A DNA stretch of 64,000 bases from an uncultured Bariatricus sp. (GCA_934320645.1 CAKRFP010000011.1:1-64000), one strand, 5' to 3'. Counted from the stretch's first letter, positions 53,097 to 61,521 are shown. Program-made: numbers and translations. Notes: generated by a model from the sequence alone, not told the origin.

Positions 53097-53894
53097 ATGA
53101 AGATAGAAAAGATAAATGATAACCAGATCCGCTGCACACTTACCCGTGACGATCTCGCCCAGAGACAGTTAAAGCTCAGTGAGCTTGCTTACGGCTCCGA
53201 GAAGGCGAAGTCCTTATTCCGCGAGATGATGCAGCAGGCTGCTTCCGAATTTGGATTCGAGAGCGACAACCTACCACTGATGATCGAAGCGATCCCGACC
53301 GCTGGTGATTCTATCGTTCTGAATATAACCAAAGTAGATGACCCGGATGAACTAGACACCCGTTTCTCCAGATTTACCCCGTCTCCTTCAGATGAAGCTG
53401 CCGATAAGCACAGATCCATGCTGGAGCGTCTGAAGAAGCTTGACGGAGCAGAAGATTTTCTCGATATTCTCCGTCAGATGAAAGATGCTGTATCCCAGCT
53501 TCCAGAGAACCCGGAAGCACTTGCAGAGACAGCATCCCAGGAACAGGCTACCGAGACAGAAGCCAAAGAAAAAGCAACTCCGGCCGCACCTTCTGTTCCA
53601 CCAGTCCGGCTCTTCTCATTTTCAAGACTTGACAGTGTGATCCACGCCAGCCATCTTTTACATGAGATGTACGATGGACCGAATACACTTTACAAAGACG
53701 AAGCAGAGAACATGTACATCCTGACACTTGCACAGGGTGATCATCCATCTTCTGATTTTAACCGGATCTGCAATATGCTCTCCGAATACGGTTCCCCGGA
53801 ACAGGGCGGCGGTGTATCGCTCGCATTTCTGGAAGAGCACTGTGATATGATTCTTGCAAAGAATGCAGTGCAGACTCTGGCTTCATTTGAATAA
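53097..53894 (+). CDS. mecA: MecA adaptor protein for ClpC
   Basis: 265 aa. N-terminal MecA domain (MKIEKINDNQIRCTLTRDDL, REMMQQAASEFGFESDNLPL), Glu/Ala-rich linker (about 130-165), C-terminal ClpC-binding domain (FSFSRLDSVIHASHLLHEMY, GSPEQGGGVSLAFLEEHCDM). Targets proteins to ClpCP in Firmicutes. AAGTGA lies just upstream. Usual length. Confidence 0.9.
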   Translation: MKIEKINDNQIRCTLTRDDLAQRQLKLSELAYGSEKAKSLFREMMQQAASEFGFESDNLPLMIEAIPTAGDSIVLNITKVDDPDELDTRFSRFTPSPSDEAADKHRSMLERLKKLDGAEDFLDILRQMKDAVSQLPENPEALAETASQEQATETEAKEKATPAAPSVPPVRLFSFSRLDSVIHASHLLHEMYDGPNTLYKDEAENMYILTLAQGDHPSSDFNRICNMLSEYGSPEQGGGVSLAFLEEHCDMILAKNAVQTLASFE

Positions 53895-53930
53895 CAGACA
53901 ATCAGATATTTTTAACTTGGCGCATAAAGA

Positions 53931-53959
53931 GGGACGGCAGATCTATGATCTGCCGTCCC
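53931..53959. terminator. Bidirectional terminator between mecA and DUF1858 gene
   Basis: GGGACGGCAGATC and GATCTGCCGTCCC, 13-bp perfect stem with a 3-nt loop. Confidence 0.85.
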
Positions 53960-53990
53960 TGTTAAATTCTATCTTTTATTTATTCACGGT

Positions 53991-54200
53991 CTATGCTTCA
54001 GCTGCTAAAAGAGCGTTGATCTTTGCGATAAGAAGATCTGCATCAATTCCATGAACCATTGCTGCTTCTTCAAGAGTCTCACCCTGTGAAGCCGGGCATC
54101 CAAGACAATGCATTCCAACTTCCATAAGAACCGGTGCTGTCTGTGGAGCTACCTGAAGTAATTCGCCAATTGTCATTGTTTTTGTTACTTCGACTGCCAT
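53991..54200 (-). CDS. DUF1858 domain protein
   Basis: 69 aa. MAVEVTKTMTIGELLQVAPQ, then MEVGMHCLGCPASQGETLEE with the paired CLGCP Cys, the DUF1858 hallmark, and an Ala-rich C-terminal helix. Small redox or cluster-associated domain of unknown job, frequent in anaerobes. GGAGG 7 nt before ATG 54200. Confidence 0.88.
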   Translation of the reverse strand: MAVEVTKTMTIGELLQVAPQTAPVLMEVGMHCLGCPASQGETLEEAAMVHGIDADLLIAKINALLAAEA

Positions 54201-54258
54201 CATTCTTCCTCCTTTGCTTTTCGTATCCTTTATTATAATACCATTTATCCCAAAAAAC

Positions 54259-54297
54259 AACCTTAATATCCGACTGTATTGCTCGGATATTAAGGTT
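54259..54297. terminator. Terminator of the NlpC/P60 gene
   Basis: AACCTTAATATCCG and CGGATATTAAGGTT, 14-bp perfect stem, T-rich on the minus strand. Confidence 0.85.
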
Positions 54298-54326
54298 TCT
54301 TCTCTTTTGTAAAAATATTCTTCCCG

Positions 54327-54381
54327 TTATCCACAAAAAACGTATGTTTTCCTGTGGATAACGTGGATAACCTGCGGATAT
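54327..54381. promoter_or_regulatory. DnaA-box cluster
   Basis: TTATCCACA (54327-54335), TGTGGATAA (54353-54361), CGTGGATAA (54362-54370) and a weaker TGCGGATAT (54373-54381). Two are perfect 9-mers; the cluster lies in the gap after the NlpC/P60 gene. It does not look like oriC: no dnaA/dnaN and no AT-rich unwinding element. Confidence 0.65.
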
Positions 54382-54433
54382 TTTGCATTTCCCGGTTCTC
54401 CATCTGCCAGATTCCGCCAGTCTTTCCATCATT

Positions 54434-55348
54434 TTACACTATTCTTCTTACCGAAAGAATTGTCGTGTAAGTCGCCGGTGAAATCCCGATTCCCTGATCT
54501 GGATTCTGTGCATTGACGATCTGACCGTTTCCAACATAGATTCCGATGTGACCATCATAACAAATCAGATCTCCCGGCATCGCCTGGTCATAGCTGACTT
54601 CCACTCCGGAATAAATCTGTTCATACGTTGTTCTCGGAAGACTGATTCCAAAGTGTGCAAATACAGATTGTACAAATCCGGAACAGTCCGCCCCGTCCGT
54701 CAGACTTGTACCGCCCCAGACATACGGATTCCCTATAAACTGACAGGCATAATCCACAATTGCCTGTCCTGTTGCCGCCGTCTGTGCCGAAACCTCAGCA
54801 GTCTCTGTCTGCTGTGTATCTTCCTGTGTCTCCTGCGCAGTCTGCGCTTCTTCTGCTTCCCTTGATACTGCATAGGTAAATGCTTCTTCTCTGCCTTCCT
54901 GCTGCGCTTCCGTTACCAGATTCTCCGCATACGTCTGCGCCTCTGCACCTGTCAGGATATATTCTGTTTTTACATACCCAGTGACATCGCCCGACTCAAC
55001 CGCAGTCCATTCTCCCACTGGACCTGTAATCTTCGCCGCATATCCCGGATACAGCTTTCCGACATATTCACTTTCCTTCGTCGGTTCACTTCTGACATAC
55101 AGAAAGCTTGTGACGTTGGCAAATGCCATATCTAAATACTCACCCTTATTTTCCGGTACCAGATAATCCTCAGCTTTAATCTCCCTGTTCTGAGAATACA
55201 CATCATTCAGTACCGCTTCTATTCCTACGCCCGGCATTTTCGTAGCTTCTGATGTCTCCCCATCCGCTGCCATAACCGAAATTCCCGGAGATACTGTCAT
55301 CCCCAGAAATGTAACCAGGAACAATCCTTTTCTTAGACTTGAATGCAT
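54434..55348 (-). CDS. Secreted NlpC/P60 endopeptidase with SH3 domain
   Basis: 304 aa. Signal peptide (KGLFLVTFLGMTVSPGISVMAAD), an SH3b domain about residues 70-125 (SFLYVRSEPTKESEYVGKLY), a Gln/Glu/Thr linker, and C-terminal NlpC/P60 domain with catalytic Cys in TDGADCSGFVQSVF and His in YDGHIGIYVGNGQIV. Cleaves gamma-D-Glu peptide bonds in cell wall. Its promoter carries phased TGTTAC repeats of the WalR type, as expected for a WalRK-controlled hydrolase. Confidence 0.9.
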   Translation of the reverse strand: MHSSLRKGLFLVTFLGMTVSPGISVMAADGETSEATKMPGVGIEAVLNDVYSQNREIKAEDYLVPENKGEYLDMAFANVTSFLYVRSEPTKESEYVGKLYPGYAAKITGPVGEWTAVESGDVTGYVKTEYILTGAEAQTYAENLVTEAQQEGREEAFTYAVSREAEEAQTAQETQEDTQQTETAEVSAQTAATGQAIVDYACQFIGNPYVWGGTSLTDGADCSGFVQSVFAHFGISLPRTTYEQIYSGVEVSYDQAMPGDLICYDGHIGIYVGNGQIVNAQNPDQGIGISPATYTTILSVRRIV

Positions 55349-55385
55349 AAATCTCCCTCCTTCATGTATTCTTATCTTTTGTAAA

Positions 55386-55446
55386 TGTTACAGAATTGTT
55401 ACATTTGTTACGGTGATATTATATCAATCAATTTTCACATTGTCAA
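55386..55446 (-). promoter_or_regulatory. NlpC/P60 promoter with WalR-like direct repeats
   Basis: Minus-strand TTGACA (55446-55441), 17 nt, TATAAT (55423-55418). On the plus strand TGTTAC occurs at 55386, 55397 and 55406, so the first pair is TGTTAC-N5-TGTTAC, matching the WalR consensus TGTWAH-N5-TGTWAH. Confidence 0.7.
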
Positions 55447-55516
55447 GTTTTCCTCATTTATTTCGTATTACACAGTTCTACACCGTTCTTTATACACATT
55501 GTTTTTTCGTCATATT

Positions 55517-55532
55517 TGTTACAAATTGTTAC
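55517..55532. promoter_or_regulatory. Upstream TGTTAC pair
   Basis: TGTTAC at 55517 and 55527 (10-bp period), about 70 nt upstream of the NlpC/P60 -35 box. The remaining 55349-55663 divergent region shows only promoters. Confidence 0.5.
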
Positions 55533-55588
55533 ATCTCGTTTAACAGTATTTCCGTTTTTTATTCTTTTATTCAATATACAATTTTTTA

Positions 55589-55620
55589 TTGACATTATAA
55601 GAATATTATTATAATATAAT
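55589..55620 (+). promoter_or_regulatory. perR promoter with PerR-box-like sequence
   Basis: TTGACA (55589-55594) then TAATAT or TATAAT at 55610-55620. Overlapping TTATTATAATATAAT resembles PerR/Fur-type A/T palindromes and suggests autoregulation. Confidence 0.45.
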
Positions 55621-55663
55621 CTTAGTAATTATTATCATTATTTTTTTGTAGGAGGTGACATCA

Positions 55664-56053
55664 ATGGCAAATTTAAAATACAGCAGACAGCGTGAGGCAA
55701 TTAAGGATTATCTTTCCTCTGTTACAACACATCCAACAGCGGATACTGTATATATGCATATCAAAGAAGAATTTCCGAATATCAGTCTCGGAACCGTTTA
55801 CCGCAATTTAAATCTGCTTGCCGACATAGGTGAGGCGATTAAAATTACAACGCCCGATGGCGGCGATCGTTTTGATGCACGTACCAATCCGCATTATCAT
55901 TTCTATTGCAAGTGCTGCAAGCGAATGATTGATATGGATTTCGATCACATGGATAAGATCAACCAGCTCGCATCCGAAAGTTTCGACGGTCAGATTGAAT
56001 CACACACCATGCTTTTCTACGGTATCTGCGGTGATTGTTTAAGAAAATCCTGA
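55664..56053 (+). CDS. perR: PerR-type Fur family peroxide regulator
   Basis: 129 aa from ATG 55664 (GGAGG 8 nt upstream). Winged-helix N-terminus (SRQREAIKDYLSSVTTHPTA, SLGTVYRNLNLLADIGEAI), metal site region DARTNPHYHFYCKCCKRMID and C-terminal CGDC. The short form with HxHxxC and two CxxC motifs matches PerR. Probably controls the adjacent rubrerythrin. Confidence 0.85.
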   Translation: MANLKYSRQREAIKDYLSSVTTHPTADTVYMHIKEEFPNISLGTVYRNLNLLADIGEAIKITTPDGGDRFDARTNPHYHFYCKCCKRMIDMDFDHMDKINQLASESFDGQIESHTMLFYGICGDCLRKS

Positions 56054-56100
56054 CTATGTGGTATAAATTCAGAAATTTTGAAAAAACTTATCAATTATAG

Positions 56101-56129
56101 TTGACAAAAACAGATGTATATGTTATCTT
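56101..56129 (+). promoter_or_regulatory. Promoter of rubrerythrin
   Basis: TTGACA (56101-56106), 17 nt, TATCTT (56124-56129). A partial palindrome AGTAACAGTTACT follows at about 56136-56148. Confidence 0.7.
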
Positions 56130-56205
56130 AATATCAGTAACAGTTACTAATATTGCTAACTAAATAAAAAACTATAAATCAAAAAAAGAAAAGGAGATTA
56201 TTATT

Positions 56206-56751
56206 ATGAAGAAATTTGTTTGTACAGTATGTGGTTATGTATACGAAGGAGAAGCAGCACCGGAGAAATGTCCAGTATGTGGCGTAGGCGCTGACAAGTT
56301 CACAGAAGTAAAAGAAGGCGAAAGAGAATGGGCTGCAGAGCATGTAGTTGGAGTAGCTAAAGGCGTAAGTGAAGACATCCTTGCAGACCTCAGAGCAAAC
56401 TTTGAAGGTGAATGTTCAGAAGTAGGAATGTATCTTGCAATGGCAAGAGTAGCTCACAGAGAAGGCTATCCGGAAATCGGACTTTACTGGGAAAAAGCTG
56501 CTTACGAAGAAGCAGAACACGCTGCTAAATTCGCAGAACTTCTCGGCGAAGTTGTAACAGACAGCACAAAGAAGAACCTCGAAATGAGAGTAGAAGCAGA
56601 ACACGGCGCAACAGCAGGCAAATTCGACCTTGCAAAACGTGCAAAAGCTGCTAACCTCGACGCAATCCATGACACAGTTCATGAGATGGCTAGAGACGAA
56701 GCTAGACACGGAAAAGCATTCGAAGGACTGCTTAAGAGATACTTCGGTTAA
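56206..56751 (+). CDS. Reverse rubrerythrin (rubredoxin domain first)
   Basis: 181-aa non-haem diiron peroxidase. N-terminal rubredoxin knuckle KFVCTVCGYVYEG and KCPVCGVGADKF bind one Fe; the ferritin-like part has ECSEVGMYLAMARVAHREGY, KAAYEEAEHAAKFAEL and MARDEARHGKAFEGLL, providing diiron ligands. The domain order is reversed compared with classical rubrerythrin, as in Clostridium revRbr. Scavenges H2O2 and O2. 150 nt after perR with its own promoter. Confidence 0.9.
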   Translation: MKKFVCTVCGYVYEGEAAPEKCPVCGVGADKFTEVKEGEREWAAEHVVGVAKGVSEDILADLRANFEGECSEVGMYLAMARVAHREGYPEIGLYWEKAAYEEAEHAAKFAELLGEVVTDSTKKNLEMRVEAEHGATAGKFDLAKRAKAANLDAIHDTVHEMARDEARHGKAFEGLLKRYFG

Positions 56752-56765
56752 GATTCAAAAAGCTT

Positions 56766-56803
56766 CAAAAAGATCCGGGAACTCACTTCCCGGATCTTCT
56801 TTT
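56766..56803. terminator. Bidirectional terminator between rubrerythrin and DEAD helicase
   Basis: AAAAGATCCGGGA and TCCCGGATCTT form the stem, T-rich at both ends. Confidence 0.85.
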
Positions 56804-58397
56804 ATTTCTGGTTCGCCGGCTCCACAGCCACCGTCTTCCCTTTAATTTTCACATTCTTCATCGCATTCAGTACCTCACGGGCATATTCCCTCGGCACCTC
56901 AACAAATGTATACTTATCATACATATCAATCGTTCCGATCAGTTTTCCATCCATTCCGCTTTCCCCGGCGATCGCACCAAGAATATCTCCCGGACGTACT
57001 CTCTGCTTCTTTCCAATATTGATGAACAGACGTACCATTCCGTCCTCACCTGCACCGGTATCTCCAAATTCCCAGTCATTTTCCTCTGTATTTTTATTAT
57101 CCTCTGTCATTCCACAGCAGATTTTCAAAAATGCTGCTGCCATATCCATTGCTGTAAATTCAGAATTATTGACACGTTCTTCGATCGCATTGATCATCAT
57201 GTCCAGATCTTCCTGCTCGATCACACGCTCCACATCATCCAGAATATTTTCCATCTTAGTATTCGCAACGTCATTCAGTGACGGAACTTTCTGTGCATAG
57301 ATCTTCGTCTTGCAGTATCTCTGGATCTCTTTCAGTTTGTAAACTTCTTTTCCTGATACGAAAGAAAATGCTCTTCCTTCGCGTCCTGCGCGTCCGGTAC
57401 GCCCGATACGGTGTACATAATATTCATCATCCTGCGGGAGATCATAATTAAATACTGCTTCCACTTCATCTACATCAATTCCACGGGCCGCCACATCCGT
57501 CGCTACCAGGATCTCTGTCTTACCGGTCCGGAAGCCCTGCATCACGCGGTCTCTCTGTTCCTGCTTCATATCCCCGTGAAGTCCTGCTGCAAAATATCCG
57601 CGTCCGAGAAGTGCATTTACCAGAAGATCCACCTGCTTCTTCGTATTACAGAATACAACCGAAAGCCTTGGTGAATAAATATCAAGAAGTCTGGAAAGAA
57701 CTTCCTCTTTCTTCTTCGGCTTTACATCATAATAATACTGCTCGATATTCGGAACAGTCAGTTCCTTTTTTGTAACTTTGATCACTTTTGCGTTATTCTG
57801 GAACTTCTTCGTAATCTCCATGATCGGCTTCGGCATGGTTGCTGAGAAAAGCACAATCTGGCGCTCCTCAGGAACACCACTTAATACAAATTCGATATCC
57901 TCGCGGAATCCCATGTTCAGCATTTCATCTGCTTCGTCAAGCACAACCGTGTGTACAAAATCCAGCTTCATCGTCTTTCTCCGCATGTGGTCCATCACAC
58001 GCCCCGGAGTTCCGATGACGATCTGTGTTCCACTCTTTAAGGAACGGATCTGCTTTACGATATCCTGTCCTCCGTAAATCGGCAGGACCTTGATTCCATG
58101 CATATATCTGGACAGGTTGCGGATCTCGTCTGCCACCTGGATTGCAAGCTCTCTGGTCGGGCAGAGAACGATCGCCTGCAGCTTTTTCAGCTTCGGGTCT
58201 ACCTTTTCCAGAATCGGGATTCCGAATGCTGCGGTCTTACCGGTTCCGGTCTGTGCCTGTCCGATTAGATCGATTCCGCTAATCATTGCCGGAATTGCCT
58301 TTGCCTGAATCGGCGAAGCCTCCTCAAATCCCATGTATCTTACTGCTTTCTGAATCTCTTCCGAAAGTCCCATTTCTTCAAATCTAACTGTTTCCAT
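56802..58397 (-). CDS. DEAD-box RNA helicase with DbpA-type RNA-binding domain
   Basis: 531 aa. Motif Q/I: PIQAKAIPAMISGIDLIGQA, AQTGTGKTAAFG; Ia PTRELAIQV; Ib TPGRVMDH; II VLDEADEML; III FSATMP; V VATDVAARGIDV; VI HRIGRTGRAG. C-terminal DbpA-like domain (MVRLFINIGKKQRVRPGDIL, AREVLNAMKNVKIKGKTVAV). CshA/DeaD class, for ribosome assembly and mRNA decay at low temperature. A long structured leader precedes it. Confidence 0.92.
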   Translation of the reverse strand: METVRFEEMGLSEEIQKAVRYMGFEEASPIQAKAIPAMISGIDLIGQAQTGTGKTAAFGIPILEKVDPKLKKLQAIVLCPTRELAIQVADEIRNLSRYMHGIKVLPIYGGQDIVKQIRSLKSGTQIVIGTPGRVMDHMRRKTMKLDFVHTVVLDEADEMLNMGFREDIEFVLSGVPEERQIVLFSATMPKPIMEITKKFQNNAKVIKVTKKELTVPNIEQYYYDVKPKKKEEVLSRLLDIYSPRLSVVFCNTKKQVDLLVNALLGRGYFAAGLHGDMKQEQRDRVMQGFRTGKTEILVATDVAARGIDVDEVEAVFNYDLPQDDEYYVHRIGRTGRAGREGRAFSFVSGKEVYKLKEIQRYCKTKIYAQKVPSLNDVANTKMENILDDVERVIEQEDLDMMINAIEERVNNSEFTAMDMAAAFLKICCGMTEDNKNTEENDWEFGDTGAGEDGMVRLFINIGKKQRVRPGDILGAIAGESGMDGKLIGTIDMYDKYTFVEVPREYAREVLNAMKNVKIKGKTVAVEPANQK

Positions 58398-58534
58398 CCA
58401 TTATCCTTTCTATAAATACATTACCAATTACAAATATGACCTTAAACTCCATCATATAAAATCTGCCAGAGCCCATTCTCGCGCCTGCGGCGGTCGCTTG
58501 CGATATCTTCCTTATCCGTCGCAATGCACAATAA

Positions 58535-58570
58535 AAAACTCCTTACTTGGTGACAATACAAGTAAAGAGC
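58535..58570 (-). promoter_or_regulatory. Terminator-like hairpin in the DEAD helicase leader
   Basis: Minus-strand TTACTTG with CAAGTAA, then GGAGTTTTTTATT, only about 20 nt after the predicted transcription start. Two more GC-rich hairpins follow before the ATG. Possible attenuator or cold-responsive leader. Confidence 0.5.
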
Positions 58571-58589
58571 ATCGTAACATTCGCGTTAT

Positions 58590-58618
58590 ATTCTAACAAA
58601 TAATTTTTAAAAAGTCAA
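58590..58618 (-). promoter_or_regulatory. Promoter of the DEAD helicase
   Basis: Minus-strand TTGACT (58618-58613), 17 nt, TAGAAT (58595-58590); gives a leader of about 185 nt. Confidence 0.65.
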
Positions 58619-58728
58619 TTTTCACTTGCATTTTATGCATAAACGGTATAATATACTCATATACTTAATGTAGTATTGATTACTACATATGATAGTTTTA
58701 ATTATTCATCTCTAAGGAGGGATTTGTG

Positions 58729-59379
58729 ATGAAAAAGAAACATATTAAAGATCCAGGAAGTGCAATCACACATTTTATCGGTATGCTGATGGCAATTTTC
58801 GCCGCATTTCCACTTTTAATAAAAGCAGCCCACGAACCGAGCCGGATTTACCTGATTTCGCTTGCAATCTATGCAGTCAGCCTGATTCTTTTATACGCCG
58901 CAAGCACAACCTATCATACCTTTGATCTTTCCGAACGTGTCAACACGATCCTGAAAAAGATCGACCATATGATGATTTTCGTACTGATCGCCGGAAGCTA
59001 CACACCGATCTGCCTGCTGGTACTGGAACGCAGAACCGGACTTATCATGCTCGCACTTGTATGGGGTATCGCAATCACCGGAATCATTATCAAAGGGTTC
59101 TGGGTATTCTGCCCGAAATGGGTATCCTCCGTCCTCTACATTAGTATGGGATGGATCTGTGTCCTCGCATTCAGTCAGATTCTCAACAATCTGACACGTG
59201 CAGAATTCGGATGGCTTCTCGCCGGCGGAATCATTTACACGATTGGCGGTGTGATCTATGCACTGAAGCTTCCGATTTTCAACAATAAGCATAAGCATTT
59301 TGGCAGCCACGAAATCTTCCACCTCTTCGTGATGGGCGGAAGTGCATGCCACTTTGTTGTAATGTATTCTTTATTATAA
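58729..59379 (+). CDS. Hemolysin III / PAQR family membrane protein
   Basis: 216 aa, seven membrane segments. PAQR motifs: ITHFIGMLMAIFAAFPLL, LYAASTTYHTFDLS, KIDHMMIFVLIAGSYTPICL and HEIFHLFVMGGSACHFVVM with conserved His/Asp. Function in bacteria uncertain; hydrolase activity has been suggested for PAQRs. AAGGAGG lies 8 nt before ATG 58729. A -10 TATAAT at about 58650 may drive it. Confidence 0.88.
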   Translation: MKKKHIKDPGSAITHFIGMLMAIFAAFPLLIKAAHEPSRIYLISLAIYAVSLILLYAASTTYHTFDLSERVNTILKKIDHMMIFVLIAGSYTPICLLVLERRTGLIMLALVWGIAITGIIIKGFWVFCPKWVSSVLYISMGWICVLAFSQILNNLTRAEFGWLLAGGIIYTIGGVIYALKLPIFNNKHKHFGSHEIFHLFVMGGSACHFVVMYSLL

Positions 59380-59456
59380 ACCCTGCATCCTCGAAAAATC
59401 CGGAAATCTAACCCCGCTAAAGCTGAGAAAGCAATTTCTTATTACGCACAAACCGC

Positions 59457-59488
59457 CGACAGGAGAAGCAAATCTGCTTCTCCTGTTT
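59457..59488. terminator. Bidirectional terminator between hemolysin III and GIY-YIG genes
   Basis: ACAGGAGAAGCA and TGCTTCTCCTGT, 12-bp perfect stem. Confidence 0.85.
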
Positions 59489-59494
59489 CATGTC

Positions 59495-59752
59495 CTACTG
59501 CCCCGTCTCTTTATAGTTCATCACCAGCCCAAGCTTTGCTCTCCGCGTCATATGCTTGATCGCATACTCCCGCCGCATCGCCTCTTCCTTCGTCTCAAAC
59601 TGCTCCAGATACACCAGCTCTACCGGTCTCCGGGATCTGGTGTATTTTGCGCCTTTCCCGGCATTATGCGCTTCCAGACGCTTCTCAATATCATTCGTCC
59701 ACCCGGTATATAATGTTTCATCTTTGCATTTTAAAATATATGTATAATTCAT
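59495..59752 (-). CDS. GIY-YIG nuclease-superfamily protein (YazA/UPF0213-like)
   Basis: 85 aa. The family core NYTYILKCKDETLYTGWTND carries Y-x-I ... Y-x-G, then NAGKGAKYTRSRRPVELVYL and EAMRREYAIKHMTRRAK with the catalytic Arg and Glu. In Bacillus yazA sits between yabB and yabC (trmN6 and rsmI); here it is separate from that operon. Confidence 0.9.
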   Translation of the reverse strand: MNYTYILKCKDETLYTGWTNDIEKRLEAHNAGKGAKYTRSRRPVELVYLEQFETKEEAMRREYAIKHMTRRAKLGLVMNYKETGQ

Positions 59753-59797
59753 CGCTTCAAAGAGGGACTAAAAAGCCCCTCTTCCTTTCTTCTGCTC

Positions 59798-60574
59798 TTA
59801 TTCTTCAGCCAGATAGTCCATCGGATTGACCGGCTGGCCATCTTTTAACATCTCGAAATACAGATTGCAGCCTTCCAGACTGTAATACTTGGTCGGGATT
59901 TCCAGATACCCGATCACATTCCCTGCTTCCAGATAATCCCCAACCTTCGCCTGCACCTCTTTGAGCTGCCCGTACTTACATTCATAACCATTTCCCATAT
60001 CCAGTGTCACTGTGATTCCTGTCTGTGCCAGATCATCAATGGATTTGACAATTCCAGGCGCTCCTGCGATCACATTGTCACCCACCGCACCGGATATGAT
60101 CATTGCCGGATTGTAACGGTACTGGTCCAATGTAGAAAAATATACGGTTTTATCCATGCTGTAGCTCATCAGCACATTGCCGTCCACCGGCCACAGAAGC
60201 TGGCTGTCTTCCCCGAAATTCAGGTTCATGGCTGTCCCTGCGGTCTGCGTGCTGTCCGTCTCCCATGTATCCATCCGGCTTGCTGTACTTCCTTCTGCTG
60301 CCGTATTTGCAGCCTGGCTGTCCTCTTTTGTCACAGGTTCTTCATCTTCCAGTGCTTTCTTTGCAATACTGCTTGTCTCTTCCGCATTTCTTTTGATTTC
60401 TTCCTCTTTCGCCTGCTGTTCTTCCTCGATCTTTGCCTGCTCATCCTTCACATTTGCCCGGTAATTTCTCCATGTATAGGCTCCTGTAAGCACAATAGCA
60501 GCGGCAAAGCAGACCGTAAGACCGATCGACGCTCTTTTTCTCCTCTTATTAGAGGACTGCTGCTTTTTATTCAT
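59798..60574 (-). CDS. spoIIQ: SpoIIQ-like M23 family protein
   Basis: 258 aa. Basic N-terminus, one membrane segment (IGLTVCFAAAIVLTGAYTW), Glu/Lys coiled region (DEQAKIEEEQQAKEEEIKR), and a LytM/M23 domain (NLNFGEDSQLLWPVDGNVLM, YECKYGQLKEVQAKVGDYLE, GYLEIPTKYYSLEGCNLYFE). The canonical M23 HxxxD and HxH residues are not seen, as in Bacillus SpoIIQ; LYFE stands where active enzymes have LHFE. Adjacent to spoIID, 43 nt, the Firmicutes order. Forms the engulfment channel with SpoIIIAH. Confidence 0.8.
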   Translation of the reverse strand: MNKKQQSSNKRRKRASIGLTVCFAAAIVLTGAYTWRNYRANVKDEQAKIEEEQQAKEEEIKRNAEETSSIAKKALEDEEPVTKEDSQAANTAAEGSTASRMDTWETDSTQTAGTAMNLNFGEDSQLLWPVDGNVLMSYSMDKTVYFSTLDQYRYNPAMIISGAVGDNVIAGAPGIVKSIDDLAQTGITVTLDMGNGYECKYGQLKEVQAKVGDYLEAGNVIGYLEIPTKYYSLEGCNLYFEMLKDGQPVNPMDYLAEE

Positions 60575-60617
60575 ATTTTATCACCTCTGACAATATTTTT
60601 GCCAGAAAATGACCAGC

Positions 60618-61517
60618 TTATTCTCCCTTTTTGTTTTTTTCGATCACAATATCCGTGACTTCTTCCAGACTCACATCGGTGAAAAAATATTGCAGGATCT
60701 CTTCACAGGTCTTTCCTTCTTCTGCCATCTTCTTCGCCGTATACTGGCTCATTCCGAGCCCGTGTCCGATCCCCTTTGCCGTAACCCGGGTCTGCCCGTC
60801 ATAATCCTGAAGCGTAAAACACGAGGAGGCAAGATGATAGGTATTGCGGAATTCCTCTCCATTTACCGTCTCACTTCCGCACCTGACTTCGGTCACATAG
60901 CCCGCGCTGTCCGTTCCTGTTACTTCCATGTCACTGCCCTGAATCATGGACACCGTCATCGCTTCTTCTGCCTCCACATCATCCGGACACTCTTTGCTCT
61001 GCAGATACGGATAATCTTCCGAACCAAACACTTCATTTCCAGACCGGGTTTTTCCATTACTTAACCGGTGGTACGGCGTCAGGATCAGCCTGCCGTCATA
61101 AAGCAGAACCTGTCCCTTTGTTCCGTCCCACGCCGCCTTCATCTTCTCATAATACTCACCATAACAGTCGGCACCCCAGTTGTTCTCCATCTGCCGTCTG
61201 GTCCAGTATTCCTTCGTCAGAACCGTACTGCTGCCCTCGTCCTGGATGCTTTTGTAAATGCTGGTCCGGATCAGGACTGCCTGCGCTTTTAGCGCTTCCT
61301 CCCCCGCATCTGCCTCAATTTCTTTAGCCAGAATCCCGATCCCATATTCATCCAGCGAAATTTTTCTGTTCTTTTCGTCACTTTTTACGGTCACATACGG
61401 GCTCGTCCCATTGTCCTGCGCCAGACCGCTTCTGCCATTCAGCAGAATCGTAACCATATACGGAAGTAATATAAGAATGGCAGCAAAATAGCCTGCCTGT
61501 CTGAAATATTTTCGCAT
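60618..61517 (-). CDS. spoIID: Stage II sporulation protein D (lytic transglycosylase)
   Basis: 299 aa. N-terminal anchor (AGYFAAILILLPYMVTILL), then the SpoIID domain: VLKEYWTR-type segment (STVLTKEYWTRRQMENNWG), AQAVLIRTSIY, LILTPYHRLSNGKTRSGNEV, and GIGHGLGMSQYTAKKMAEEG. Degrades septal peptidoglycan during engulfment in the mother cell (sigma-E regulon). Starts at ATG 61517 with GGAGG 8 nt upstream; the frame is open to 61538 only over the terminator. Confidence 0.93.
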   Translation of the reverse strand: MRKYFRQAGYFAAILILLPYMVTILLNGRSGLAQDNGTSPYVTVKSDEKNRKISLDEYGIGILAKEIEADAGEEALKAQAVLIRTSIYKSIQDEGSSTVLTKEYWTRRQMENNWGADCYGEYYEKMKAAWDGTKGQVLLYDGRLILTPYHRLSNGKTRSGNEVFGSEDYPYLQSKECPDDVEAEEAMTVSMIQGSDMEVTGTDSAGYVTEVRCGSETVNGEEFRNTYHLASSCFTLQDYDGQTRVTAKGIGHGLGMSQYTAKKMAEEGKTCEEILQYFFTDVSLEEVTDIVIEKNKKGE

Positions 61518-61521
61518 AAAT

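Noticed and set aside
54327..54381. Replication origin
   Set aside because: No dnaA/dnaN genes, no AT-rich unwinding region, no strand change in gene orientation at this point.
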